Shown: positions 1 to 12,000, numbered from the stretch's first letter. The stretch: DNA of 64,000 nucleotides from Neurospora crassa OR74A (GCF_000182925.2 NW_011929460.1:1-64000), one strand, 5' to 3'. The notes: generated by a model from the sequence alone, not told the origin. Made by a program: numbers and translations.

Positions 1-166
1 CCCTAACCCTAACCCTAACCCTAACCCTAACCCTAACCCTAACCCTAACCCTAACCCTAACCCTAACCCTAACCCTAACCCTAACCCTAACCCTAACCCT
101 AACCCTAACCCTAACCCTAACCCTAACCCTAACCCTAACCCTAACCCTAACCCTAACCCTAACCCT
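1..166. repeat. Telomere repeat array, (CCCTAA)27 plus CCCT
   Basis: Twenty-seven perfect CCCTAA hexamers followed by CCCT fill the first 166 bases without a variant repeat. The C-rich strand runs 5' to 3' from the window start, which is the orientation of a left chromosome end (TTAGGG on the other strand running outward). This is the usual telomere motif of filamentous ascomycetes. There is no subtelomeric gene or helicase element between it and the rDNA: the next base belongs to an ITS2 spacer. Confidence 0.98.
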
Positions 167-207
167 CGTGCGGCGGGTTCTTGCCGTAAAACCCCCCATT
201 TCTAAGG
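167..207 (+). other. Truncated ITS2 (last 41 bases) at the telomere junction
   Basis: These 41 bases align with the 3' end of ITS2 in the seven other junctions of the array (for example 61960-62000), which fixes the point where telomere repeats replaced the rest of the unit. The junction reads CCCT|CGTGCGGCGGG, and the final T of the telomere could equally belong to ITS2. Unlike every other ITS2 here, it carries no obvious C-to-T or G-to-A change (it keeps GTGCGGCGGG and TTGCCG), so it may show the original spacer sequence. Confidence 0.85.
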
Positions 208-3200
208 TTGACCTCGGATCAGGTAGGAATACCCGCTGAACTTAAGCATATTAATAAGCGGAGGAAAAGAAATTAATAGGGATTGCTCTAGTAATGGCGA
301 GTGAAGTAGTAATAATTTAAATTTAAAATTTAGCTTTAGCCCGAATTATAATTTGTAGAAGAAGCTTTTAGTAAAGTACCTTCTAAATCCCTTAGAACGG
401 AGTATTATAGAGAGTAAGAGTCTTATATAATTAGATATTAATTTAATATAAAGCTCCTTCGACGAATTAAATAGTTTAAGAATACTATTTAAAATAGGAA
501 GTAAATTTCTTTTAAAGTTAAATATTAGTTAGAAATTAATAGTATATAAGTAGAATAATCGAAAGATGAAAAGTACTTTAAAAAGAGGGTTAAATAGTAC
601 GTAAAATTATTAAAAGGGAAGCGTTTGTAATTAAATTTGTACTATTCCAATTATTTAGTATTTTTACTAATATATTTAGGATAATTTAAATTAATATCGG
701 TTTTAGCGGAGGGATAAAGGTTCGAAGAATATAATTCCTCCGGGAGTATTATAGCCCTAGGCGTAATACCCTCGTTAGGATTAAGGTTTATATATTTATA
801 AGGATACTAATATAATAGTTATTAATAACCCGTCTTGAAATACAGATTAAGGAATTAAAGTTTTACGCAAGTATTTAGGTATAAAATCCGTATATATAAT
901 AAAAGTAAATATAAGTAAGAGCTTCGGCGTATTATCGATTAATTTTAATATATTTAGATAGATTTAAATAAGAGTATTAAATTTTAAACCCGAAAGATAG
1001 TAAACTATATTTAAATAGAGTGAAGCTAGAAGAAACTTTAATAGAGGCTTATAACAGTTTTAATATACAAATCGATTATTAAATTTAAATATAGGGGCAA
1101 AAGATTAATTAAATTATTTAATAGCTAATTACCGCCGAAGTTTCCCTTAAGATAGTAGTATTGTTCTTTAGTTTTATAAAGTAAAGCGAATAATTAAGGA
1201 TTCGGGGGCGCTTTTTAGCCTTTATCTATTCTTAAATTTTAAATATATAAGAAGCCCTTATTATTTAATTGAATATGGGTATTCGAATATATTAATATTA
1301 GTGGGCTATTTTTAGTAAGTAGAATTAGCGATATAGAATAAACCGAATATAGGGTTAAGGTATTAGAGTAGACGTTTATTAAATACTATAAAAAGTATTA
1401 ATATATTTTAATAGTAGGACGGTAGCTATAGAAATTAGAATCTACTAAGGATTATATAATAATTTACTTATTAAATATATTAACTTTGAAAATAGATAGC
1501 GCTTAAGCGTCCTACTTATACCCCGCCCTTAGGGTAGAAATAATGCCCTAAGGAATAGGTAGTTATAGAGGTTAGTAACGAAGCTTAGGGCGTGAACTTG
1601 GGTTGAATAGCCTTTAGTATAGATTTTAATAGTAGTAATAAATATTTTAATAAGAATTTGAAGGACTAAAGTAAGGAAAAGTTCTATATAAATAGTAGTT
1701 AAATATAAATTAATCGATCCTAAACTATAGGGAAATTCTATTTCAAAGGGGTATTTATACCCTATATAGCGAAAGGGAAGCCGGTTAATATTCCGGTACT
1801 TAGATGTGGGTTTTGTACAGCAATATAATTAAATATGGAAACGACGGCGGGGGCCCCGGGTAGAATTCTCTTTTCTTCTTAATAGTCTATTATTTTAAAA
1901 ATAATTTATTTGGAGATAGGGTTTAATAGCCGGAAGAGTCCAACACTTTTATTAGGTCCGGTACGCTTTTAACATCCCTTAAAAATCCGCGGGAGGGAAT
2001 AATTCTTATACTAGGTTGTACTTATAATTATAGTAAGTCTTTAAGGTAAATAGCTTTTAGTTAATAGAATAATATAAATAAGGGAAATTAATAAAATAGA
2101 TTTGTAATTTTAGGAAAAGGATTAGCTCTAAGGGTTAAGTATATTAGGCTTTAAGTAAACGCCCTAAGAGTAAATCGCTACTAATTAGGCAATTAACTGG
2201 CAGTTTTTAGTATCTAGGTATAGAAGCCCTTAATAAACTTCGGTCGTCCAATATATATTTAATAATTAATTTAAAATTAGTATAGATAGGAGGAATTTAA
2301 TTATCTAATTAAAATATAGTATTATAATAGCTAGAAAGTGGTATTAATATAATATAATTTCTATTTAGTATTTTAAATATTAAAGTAAAGAAATTCAATT
2401 AAATATAAGTAAATAGTAGGAGTAACTATAATTCTCTTAAAGTAGCTAAATACTTTATTATTTAATTAATAATGTATATAAATAGATTAATAAGATTCCT
2501 ACTATCCCTATTTACTATTTAGCGAAACTATAGTTAAGGGAATAGGCTTAGTAGAATTAGCGGAGAAAGAAGACCCTATTGAGCTTAACTTTAATTTAAT
2601 ATTATAAAAAGATATAGGAGGTATAGAATAGGTAGGAACTTCGGCGCCGGTAAAATACTATTACTCTTATTATTTTTTTACTTATTTAATTAAGTAGGGC
2701 TAGATTTTCGTCCAACTTCTAATTTTAAAGTCCTTCGCGGGCCGACCTAGATTAAAGATATTATTAAGTAGGGAATTTAATTAGGACGGTATATTTATTA
2801 AACTATAATATAGGTATCCTAAAGGGGGTTTATAGAGAATAGAAATTTCTAATAGAATAAAAGGGTAAAAGTCCCCTTAATTTTAATTTTTAGTATAAAT
2901 ATAAACTATAAAAGTGTAGCCTATCGATCCTTTAGTCCCTCGAAATTTAAAGCTAAAGGTATTAGAAAAGTTATTATAGGGATAATTAGTTTATAGCGGT
3001 TAAATATTTATAGCAATATCGTTTTTTAATCCTTTAATATTAGTTCTTCCTATTATACTAAAATAGAATTCAATAAACATTAAATTATTTATTTACTAAT
3101 AGGGAATATAAATTAGGTTTAGATTATTATAAAATAGGTTAGTTTTACCCTATTAATAACTTTATTATAATAGTAATTAAATTTAGTACGAAAGGAACTA

Positions 3201-3546
3201 CTTATTTAAATAATTGGTTTTTGCGGTTATTCGACCGGGTAGTATTATAATACTACTATTTACTAAATAATAATTAAACGCCTTTAAATTAAAATCTATA
3301 CTAGAACGTAATAATACTTCTAATATATTATAAATGTATAAGAATAGGTTCCGGCTTTATATTTTAGTAGGCGATTCCTCTATTAGCTTTAAAATAGCTA
3401 GTAGTAATTCGTATATTATAATTTTAATACGCATTAAATTAAATCCTTTATAAACGATTTAAATATACAAAAGGGTCCTATAAGTAGTAGAGTAGCCTTA
3501 TTATTACAATTTACTAAGAGTAAGCCCTCCTTCGCCTAAATTTCTT
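208..3546 (+). rRNA. 28S rRNA copy, unit 1 (RIP-degraded, likely pseudogene)
   Basis: Large-subunit rRNA gene of the unit touching the telomere. The start is set by TTGACCTCGGATCAGGTAGG, the standard fungal 28S 5' end, here still unmutated. The 3' end is placed by alignment with the fungal 3' terminus (CCTCCTTCGCCTAAATTTC) and is good to about five bases. Length is about 3339 bases, normal for an intron-free fungal 28S. From about position 252 onward C-to-T and G-to-A changes are dense; the sarcin-ricin loop at 3185-3200 reads AGTACGAAAGGAACTA instead of AGTACGAGAGGAACCG. It lacks its own upstream 18S and promoter because the telomere cuts in at ITS2, so it could not be made from a normal 35S-type precursor. 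Confidence 0.95.
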
Positions 3547-3594
3547 AATAGAAGAGTCTATTTAATAAGTAGGTATTTATTGGGGGGTCCCCCC
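3544..3594 (+). promoter_or_regulatory. 3' ETS stem-loop and G6/C6 palindrome, unit 1
   Basis: Just past the 28S end lies a long-range stem (CTTAATA with TTATTGG here, CCTAGTA with TACTAGG in unit 3), followed by GGGGGGTCCCCCC at 3582-3594. Position suggests an rRNA 3'-end processing hairpin; that role is inferred. In this copy the outer stem is weakened but the G/C palindrome is intact. Confidence 0.4.
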
Positions 3595-4496
3595 GAAATT
3601 TAATTACTAAAGCCTAAGAGGGTAAAAGCGCCTTACTAGAGGGAAAGTATAGGGTAAATAGGGATAGGAAGGGAATTTAGTCAAATTTAATATCTCTTAA
3701 GTTTAGATAATATTATCCTAAGGGCGCGGGCGGGCTGGGTATAAGGGGTTTACTATACTAATAGTTAATTTATAGAAGGCTTGGTAGTTATATATAGTAT
3801 ATACCCGGGGAAGCGTTAACTGGTGTAGTATATATAGGTACAATTAGGCTAGGCCTTTACAAATCTTAGTAGCTATAATAGGTAGGGTAAGTAAAAGCAA
3901 TTAACCGAACGGCGGTAAGGTAGGAGCGATTGGGTAAGTAAATAATTTTTAAATAAATTTATAATTTTAAATAAATAAATATATTTATAACTAAGTTAAG
4001 TGTAGCGCCGGGTAAGTAAGCGTATTTGAATTGTATAAGGTAGTATAGAGAAGAGAGGGTAGGTAAGTACGTCCGGGTAGATTAAATATATAGGGTAGGT
4101 AGGTACGTTTAAGTATAGAATTTTTATATAGATAGTAGCTATATTAGGAAGGTAAGGGCGAGGGTTTGTATAGGGTAGGTAAGAAGGATTGAAAGGTTTG
4201 GGGGGGCTAAGGGGTTACTTTCTAACTCCTATTAGGAAGGGTTTATTAAAGGAAAGGGTAGGGTAATAGTAGGAGGGGGTAAATAAATAAAGAAATTATG
4301 TAATTAAATAAAGGTATTTATAATTTTTTTATTAAAAAATATAGTAGGGTAAGTAGGAAAAGGTTATATAGGATTGTATTTTTACGTAAGGTAAAAGTAT
4401 AAAGGGGGAGGTTATTTTTTTAATTTTTAGGTAGGCGAGGCGGTAGGTAGGCTATTTAGGCTGGGAATAGTTTAATTTTTAAGGGGGGAATGAAAA

Positions 4497-4845
4497 TTTC
4501 TTTCTTCTTTTTCTTTTCCTTTTTTATTTATTTATTTTTTTTCTTTCTTCTTTTTCTCCTTCCTCTTTCTTCTTCCTACTTTTATCCTTTTTATTACTCT
4601 TCCTCCTCCCTTTCCTTTCCTCTCCGTCTTCCTTCGTTTTAGTCCTTTTTTTCTTTTCTCTTCCTTTTTCTTTTTTCTTTTTAGCTTTTAACTTCTTTTT
4701 AGGGCTTTCCTCTCTTAATATTTCTTTCCTTATACCTCCAAACCCCCCTCCGTTCCCTTCTTTTATATTATATCTATACAAGGATAAAAAAGTAATATAA
4801 TTAATATATAAATAAAATAAAGAAGGTTCTTATTCTTCTTTTCTT

Positions 4846-4892
<47 letters not shown>
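4497..4892. repeat. Pyrimidine tract ending in T45, unit 1 IGS
   Basis: About 270 bases that are almost purely C and T on the + strand, then a short mixed stretch, then an unbroken run of 45 T (4848-4892) followed by TATATAT. The T-run length is the main variable between units. Such tracts can act as replication barriers or Pol I terminators; nothing here proves that role. Confidence 0.85.
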
Positions 4893-4895
<3 letters not shown>

Positions 4896-5602
4896 TATAT
4901 TTTTCTTACTTTCCTTCTACCTTTTTACTTTTATAATATCTTACCCCCTTAATAAGCTTCTTCCTTTCTTTTTCTTTTTATTTTTCTTTTCGTCCTTTTG
5001 TTCTACCTCCAAATCTTTATTAAGTAAGGGCATTTATAAAGTAAATAAATACTTTTAGAATAGTAGGAGCCGGATTATAATAAGGGTAGAGGTTTTTTTT
5101 ATAAATATAGGAAGAAGAAGGTATTCGGAGGTAATTAAATCAATTAATTAGAACCTATACGGTTTTGAATAAATTGTTAGGGAAGGGTAGGTAAATAATT
5201 AATAGTAGGAAAGAAGAAAAAGAAGAAAAAAAGAAAAAAAAAAAAGAAATTTTAAAAGTAGTAGAAGAAGAAGGGTAGTAGAATTTAGGGGGTATAAACA
5301 ATTAGTAGAATAAGTAGGGTATTAAGTAACTTTAATTATATAGGTAAGAAGGATATATTGAGGTTAATATATTAATAAAGAAGGTTAAATTAGTAAATAT
5401 AAAAAAAAAAAGATAAGAGTAATATAAATACTTTTAATATAGTTATAAAATATTGTAAATTATATTAGGGAAGATAAAAAGTAATTAGCTTTTTACTTAA
5501 TAGAAATATAATTTAAGTAGATATTATAGGGTAAGTATATTTACTTTATATAAGAAAGGCGCGGCTGAGGTTAAAAAGGTAGAAGAGGGAAAGGTAATAA
5601 AA

Positions 5603-5872
5603 GGTAATACTTACTAAATATAAGGTAGGTAAGAATAATTGGGTAGGTAAGGAAGGTGTAATCGACCTTTAGAAATTAAAGTTTTAAAAAGGAAAATTGC
5701 GAGTAGGTAGCGTTTATTAAGTATAGGGTAAGTAAAAACTATAGGGTAGGTACAATAGGCTTATATAAGAAAAGTAAAATTAAAGTTGAAAAGAAAAAAG
5801 TAGTAGGCGGATAGTATTTATTGAATATAAGGTAGGTAGGAATAATTAGGTAGGTAAGGAAAGTATAACCAA
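5603..5872. repeat. About 103-base tandem repeat, three copies, unit 1 IGS
   Basis: Copies begin at 5603, 5706 and 5809, exactly 103 bases apart, the third partial. The shared core reads like TATTAAGTATAGGGTAGGTA followed by AAGAATAA and a second GGGTAGGTAAGG. A weaker partial copy seems to precede them from about 5527 (TAGGGTAAGTA, then TATATAAGAAAGG). Candidate IGS enhancer-type repeat by position only. Confidence 0.65.
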
Positions 5873-6060
5873 TTTAATGAAGAAGGCGTAGTTTTTATAA
5901 ATTTGGAATAAAATTCTTAAGAAGGTACAACTTAATTGGGTAGTTAAGTAGCTATAAATCGATTTTTAAAATTTCCTATATTAGGGAATTTTACAGGAGT
6001 TAAAAAATTACGGCTTAAACTGTTAAATTATACTATCCTTAAATTTGAAATTGGAGGGTA

Positions 6061-6143
6061 TATAAGAAGGAGCGGCGGAGAGTAATAGGAAAAAGCGAAC
6101 GGTAAGATTATTCGGTTATCCCTACCTCCAGCTCCTTCTTATA
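6061..6143. promoter_or_regulatory. Inverted repeat with TATA-like arm, possible Pol I promoter region, unit 1
   Basis: TATAAGAAGGAGC at 6061-6073 is exactly reverse-complemented by GCTCCTTCTTATA at 6131-6143, leaving a 57-base loop. It lies 678 bases upstream of 18S, a plausible distance for a transcription start with its 5' ETS. The promoter role is inferred from position and the GGTATATAAG motif; the inverted repeat itself is directly visible. Confidence 0.4.
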
Positions 6144-6738
6144 AATATAGGTAAAAATATATAAGGTTTATTCTATTTAGAAGCTTTTTATAGGAGGGTT
6201 ACTTTAATTTATAATTTAGGTACCTTTCTATAGTAATTTATAAAGGAAATTAAATTTTAATTTATAGAGTATTGTTATTACGTAGCTCCCTACAGTTTAT
6301 TAGAGAATTAATATTAATAATACGAACTACTTTAGTACTATTCTAATAAAAGTTTTACCTTTGCCGGATAATATTTAAAAAGATCCTATAAGTATTAGGA
6401 AGTACCCTATAAACGCTAAAGGGTAAGTTCTATAAATAATTAGCTATTAGTTAAATTTATTTATAAATTACTAAGGGTATTAATTAATTAGGGAAGCCTT
6501 TAAGTAGAACTTTTTATATTAAGCCTCCTCTTAGGGCGTATAGGCGGTATACGAAAGGCGCTCTACGCTTTCCTATCCTCCTACTAACTACGCTTTAAGG
6601 AATTTAGGAGGGGAAAGTAGATATATATTTTAAAGTAAGTTCGGCCTTACTATATAAGCTTCGAACCGCCTACCTTTGTAATTTTATAAATTCTTCCGCT
6701 CGCTTACAAGCGGTTAGCCTTTTTAAACGTACGATAGT

Positions 6739-8534
6739 TACTTAATTAATTCTACTAATAATTATATACTTATTTTAAAAATTAAATTATATATATTTAA
6801 ATTTAAATAATTAAATTGCGAAATTACAAATAGCTTATTAAATCAATTATAGTTTATTTAATAGTATTTTACTATATAAATAACCGTAGTAATTCTAGAG
6901 CTAATATATACTAAAAACCCCAACTTCGGAAGGGGTATATTTATTAAATTAAAAACTAATACCCTTCGGGGCTAATTGGTAATTTATAATAATTTTTCGA
7001 ATTGTATAGCCTTATATTAGCGATAGTTTATTCAAATTTCTATCCTATTAACTTTCGACGGTTGGGTCTTAGCTAGCTATAGTAATAATAAGTAATGGAG
7101 GGTTAGGGTTCGACCCTGGAGAAGGAGTTTGAAAAATAGCTATTATATTTAAAGAAGGTAGTAGGCGTATAAATTATTTAATTCTAATATAAGGAAGTAA
7201 TAATAATAAATATTAATATAGGGCTCTTTTAGGTCTTATAATTGGAATAAATATAATTTAAATCCCTTAATAAAGAATAATTGGAGGGTAAATCTAGTGC
7301 TAGCAATTATAGTAATTCTAATTCTAATAATATATATTAAAGTTATTGAGGTTAAAAAGTTCGTAATTAAACTTTGGGTTCGGCCCGTCGGTCCGCCTTA
7401 CTGTATATACTAATTAGGTTGGGCTTTTTTTCTTAGAGAACCGTATACCCTTTATTAAGTATATTAGGGAACTAGGACTTTTATTATAAATAAATCAAAT
7501 CGCTTAAAGAAGGCCTATATTCGAATGTACTAGTATAAAATAATAAAATAGAATATATAGTTCTATTTTATTAATTTTTAGGACCGTCGTAATAATTAAT
7601 AGGGATAGTTGGGGGTATTAGTATTTAATTATTAGAGGTAAAATTCTTAAATTTATTAAAGATTAATTACTACGAAAGTATTTACTAAGGATATTTTTAT
7701 TAATTAGGAACGAAAGTTAGGGGATTAAAGACAATTAGATACTATTATAATTTTAATTATAAATTATACTAATTAAGGATTAGATAGTATTATTTTTTAA
7801 CCCGTTCGGTACTTTACAATAAATTAAAATATTTAAGCTCTTAGGGGAGTATAGTTGTAAGGTTGAAACTTAAAGAAATTAACGGAAGGGTACTACTAGG
7901 GGTGGAGCTTACGGTTTAATTTAATTTAATATAGGGAAATTTACTAGGTCCAAATACAATGAGGATTAATAAATTGAAAACTCTTTTTTAATTTTATAGG
8001 TAGTAGTATATAGCCGTTTTTAATTAATAGAGTAATTTATTTATTTAATTATAATAACGAACGAGACTTTAATTTGCTAAATAGCTTATATTACTTTAGT
8101 AATATATTAGTTTTTTAGAGGGACTATCGGTTTAAATTAATAAAAGTTTAAAGTAATAATAGGTCTATAATACCCTTAAATATTCTAGGCTGTACGCGCG
8201 CTATATTAATATAGCTAGCGAGTATTCCTTTAGTTGGAAGGTCCGGGTAATTTTATTAAATTATATTATATTAGGGATAGAATATTGCAATTATTACTCT
8301 TTAATAAAGAATCCTTAGTAAACGTAAATTATTAATTTATATTAATTATATCCCTGCCCTTTATATATACCGCCTATTATTATTATCGATTGAATAGTTT
8401 AATAAGGTTTCCGGATTGGCCTAGGGAGGTTAGTAATAACTATTTAAAGCCGGAAAGTTATTTAAATTTAGTTATTTAAAGGAAGTAAAAGTCGTAATAA
8501 GGTCTCTATTGGTGAATTAGCAGAGGGATTATTA
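6739..8534 (+). rRNA. 18S rRNA copy, unit 1 (RIP-degraded, likely pseudogene)
   Basis: Small-subunit rRNA gene, 1796 bases. The 5' end TACTTAATTAATTCT corresponds to the universal TACCTGGTTGATTCT with C-to-T and G-to-A changes; the 3' end GGATTATTA corresponds to GGATCATTA. No intron. The 530 loop (7297-7315) reads GTGCTAGCAATTATAGTAA against the conserved GTGCCAGCAGCCGCGGTAA, and the decoding region near 8370 reads ATACCGCCTATTATTAT instead of ACACCGCCCGTCGCTAC. Changes at such invariant sites argue that this copy cannot make working 18S rRNA. Confidence 0.96.
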
Positions 8535-8725
8535 TAGAGTTATAAAATTCCTACAAACTATCGCAAATTTTACTTATATAGTTACTTTAGTACTAGTAGT
8601 CCAAAAAGGCCTTCGGGCCCTCCCGGATCCTTAGGTCTTCTACTTGCGGGAGGCTGCCCGTTGGAGTACTGAAATTAAATTTTTAATATTTTATATCTCT
8701 TTAAATAAATTTTTAAATAAGTTAA
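8535..8725 (+). other. ITS1, unit 1
   Basis: Spacer of 191 bases between 18S and 5.8S. It is AT-rich except for a G+C-rich core (about 8609-8666, GGCCTTCGGGCCCTCCCGG onward) that can fold into hairpins and has few CA or TG sites, which probably explains why it survived. Confidence 0.9.
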
Positions 8726-8883
8726 AACTTTTAATAATAGATCTCTTAGTTCTGGTATTAATAAAGAACGTAGCGAAATACAATAAGTAATATAAATTAT
8801 AGAATTTAATAAATTATTAAATCTTTAAATATATATTACGTTTATTAGTATTTTAATGAGTATACCTATTCGAACGTTATTTT
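8726..8883 (+). rRNA. 5.8S rRNA copy, unit 1 (RIP-degraded)
   Basis: About 158 bases. Starts at AACTTTTAATAATAGATCTC (conserved AACTTTCAACAACGGATCTC) and ends at CGAACGTTATTTT (conserved CGAGCGTCATTTC). The GATGAAGAACGCAGCGAAATG signature reads AATAAAGAACGTAGCGAAATA. The base change at each CA or TG site is the RIP type. Confidence 0.95.
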
Positions 8884-9033
8884 AATTATTAAATTCTACT
8901 TACGTTAGGGATTTACAATTATCTGCGGTCCTTCAAAATTAATAGTAAGTTTACTAATTATACTAAATATAGTAATTCTATATCGCTATAGTTATACGGC
9001 GGGTTCTTACTATAAAACCCTCTATTTCTAAGG
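8884..9033 (+). other. ITS2 between units 1 and 2
   Basis: Spacer of 150 bases from the 5.8S end to the unit 2 28S. It ends with GGCGGGTTCTTACTATAAAA, matching the telomere-junction remnant at 173-190 except for TTGCCG changed to TTACTA. Confidence 0.9.
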
Positions 9034-12000
9034 TTAACTTCAAATTAAGTAGGAATACCTACTGAACTTAAACATATTAATAAATAGAGGAAAAGAAATT
9101 AATAGGGATTGCCCTAATAATAGTAAGTAAAACGGTAATAGCTCAAATTTAAAATCTAGCTTCGGCCTGAATTATAATTTATAAAGGAAGTTTTTAGTAA
9201 GGTACCTTCTGAGTCCCCTAGAATAGAGCGCTATAGAGGGTGAGAGCCCTATATAGTTAGATGCTGATTTAATATAAAGTTCCTTCGATGAGTCGAATAA
9301 TTTAGGAATATTATTTAAAATAGGAGGTAAATTTCTTTTAAAGTTAAATACTAATTAGAAATTAATAGTATATAAGTAGAGTAATTGAAAGATGAAAAGT
9401 ACTTTGAAAAGAAAGTTAAATAGTATATAAAATTATTGAAAGGGAAGCGTTTGTAATTAGATTTGTACTATTCTAATTATTTAGTATTTTTACTAATATA
9501 TTTAGGATGGTTTAAGCTAGTATTGGTTTTGGTGGAGGGATAAAGGTCTAGGGAATATAGTTCCTCTGGGAATATTATAGCCCCGAGTGTAATACCCTTA
9601 CTAGAACCGAGGTTTATATATTTATAAGGATGTTAGTATAATAATTATTAATAATTTATTTTAAAATACGGACTAAGGAGTTAAGGTTTTGCGCGAATAT
9701 TTAGGTATAAAACCTATATATATAATAAAAGTAAATATAAATGAGAATTTCGGTATATTATTGACCAATTTTAATATATTTAAATAGATTTAAATAAGAG
9801 CGTTAAATTTTGGACTCGAAAGATAGTGAATTATATTTAAATAGAGTAAAGCTAGAGGAAATTCTAATAGAAGTTCATAGCGGTTCTAATATATAAATCG
9901 ATTATTAAATTTAAATATAGGGGTAAAAGATTAATTGAATTATCTAATAGTTAGTTATTGCCGAAGTTTCCTTTAAAATAATAGTATTATTCTTTAGTTT
10001 TATAAGGTAAAGCAAATAATTAAGGATTCGGGGGCGCTTTTTAGCCTTTATCTATTTTTAAACTTTAAATATATAAGAAACCCTTGTTATTTAATTGAAT
10101 ATAGGTATTCGAATATATTAATATTAGTAGGCTATTTTTAGTAAGTAGAATTAGTGATGCGGAATAAACCGAACGCGGGGTTAAAGTACTGGAGTAGATG
10201 CTTATTAAATATTATAAAAAGCGTTAATATATTTTAATAGTAGGACGGTAACTATAGAAGTTAGAATTTATTAAGGATTATATAATAATTTATTTACCGA
10301 ATATATTAGCCTTGAAAATAGATAGTACTTAAGCGTCCTATTTATACTCCGCCCTTAGGGTAGAAATAATACCTTAAGGAATAGGCGGTTATAGAAGTTA
10401 GTAACGAAGTTTAGGGCGTAAACTTAGGTTAAATAGTTTCTAATATAGATTTTGGTAGTAGTAGTAAATATTTTAATAAGAATTTAAAGGATTGAAGTAG
10501 GGAAAGGTTCTATATAAATAGTAGTTGGATATAGGTTAATCGATTTTAAATTATAGGGAAATTTTATTTTAAAAGGGTATTTATACTCCGTATAGCAAAA
10601 AGGAAGCCGGTTAATATTCCGGTACTTAAATATAGGTTTTATACAATAATATAATTAAACGCGGAAATAACGGCGGGGGCCCCGGATAAAATTCTCTTTT
10701 CTTTTTAATAATTTATTACCCTAAAAATAATTTGTTTAAAGATAGGGTTTAATAGTCGGAAGAGTCCAATACTTCTATTAGGTCTAATATATTTTTAATA
10801 TCCCTTAAAAATCCGCAAGAGGGAATAATTCTTATATTAAATTGTATTTATAATTATAGTAAGTCTTTAAGGTAAATAGCCTCTAATTAATAGAATAATA
10901 TAGATAAGGGAAATTAGTAAAATAGATCTATAACTTCGGGAAAAGGATTAGCTCTAAGGGTTAGGTATATTAAGCTTTAAATAAACGCCCTAGGAATAGA
11001 TCGCTACTAATTAGGTAATTAGTTAGTAGTTTTTAATATCCGGATATAGAAGCCTTTAATAGACTTCGGTTATCCGGCGTACATTTAATAACCAATTTAG
11101 AATTAGTACGGATAGGGGGAATTTAATTATTTAATTAAAATATAGTATTGTAATAGCTAGAAAGTAGTATTAATGTAATATAATTTCTATTTAGTATTTT
11201 AAATATTAAAGTGAAGAAATTTAATTAAGTGTGGATAAACGGCGGGAGTAACTATAATTCTTTTAAGGTAGTTAAATATTTTATTATTTAATTAATAATG
11301 CGTATAAATAGATTAACGAAATTCCTACTATTCTTATTTATTATTTAGCGAAACTATAATTAAGGGAATAGATTTAGTAGAATTAGTGGGGAAAGAAGAC
11401 CTTATTAAATTTAATTCTAATTTAATATTATAAAAAGATATAGAAGGTGTAGAATAGGTAGGAGCTTCGGCGCTGGTAAAATACTACTATTCTTATTATT
11501 TTTTTATTTATTTAATTAAGTAGGGTTGGATTTTCGTTTAATTTTTAGTTTTAAGGTCCTTCGTAGGCCGACCCGGGTTGAAGATATTATTAAGTAGGGA
11601 ATTTAGTTGGGGCAATATATTTATTAAACTATAATGTAGGTATTCTAAGGGGGGTTTATAGAGAATAGAAATTTCTAGTAGAATAAAAGGGTAAAAGTCC
11701 TTTTAATTTTGATTTTTAGTATAAATATAAATTATAAAAGTGTAGCCTATCGATCCTTTAGTCCTTCGAAATTTGAGGTTAGAGGTGTTAGAAAAGTTAC
11801 TATAAGGATAATTAGTTTGTAGCGGTTAAGTATTTATAGTAATATTGCTTTTTAATCCTTTAATATTGGTTCTTCCTATTATACTGAAATAGAATTCGGT
11901 AAGCGTTAGATTATTTACCTACTAATAGGGAATGTAAGTTGGGTTTAAACTATTATAAGATAGGTTAGTTTTACCTTACTAATAATCTTATTATAATAGT

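Larger units (their letters stand above)
3547..6738. other. Intergenic spacer (IGS) with 3' and 5' ETS, unit 1
   Basis: Spacer of 3192 bases between 28S and the next 18S. In order it holds the 3' ETS hairpin, many GGGTAGGTAAG-like words (about 3870-4450), a pyrimidine tract and T run (4497-4892), an A/G-rich tract near 5208-5249, a 103-base repeat (5603-5872) and a TATA-like inverted repeat (6061-6143). The last 600 or so bases should be 5' ETS. I saw no protein gene, no 5S rRNA gene and no transposon. A lysine-rich reading frame on the minus strand (4524-4781) is only the complement of the pyrimidine tract. Confidence 0.85.

Noticed and set aside
4524-4781. Minus-strand 85-codon lysine/glutamate-rich frame, repeated at 13350-13607
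   Set aside because: It is the complement of the IGS pyrimidine tract, low in complexity, not kept as a frame in the other five units, and its differences are RIP changes with no codon bias.
4848-4892. Poly-T runs as tails of retroposed elements
   Set aside because: They sit at the same place in every unit, with no target-site duplication or element body on either side; they are part of the spacer.
3547-6738. Possible 5S rRNA gene in the IGS
   Set aside because: I searched by eye for the fungal 5S start and internal control region and found neither; most filamentous ascomycetes have dispersed 5S genes.
7100-7115. GGAGGGTTAGGG resembling an interstitial telomere repeat
   Set aside because: This is the normal 18S sequence GGAGGGTTAGGG and appears at the same place in other copies.
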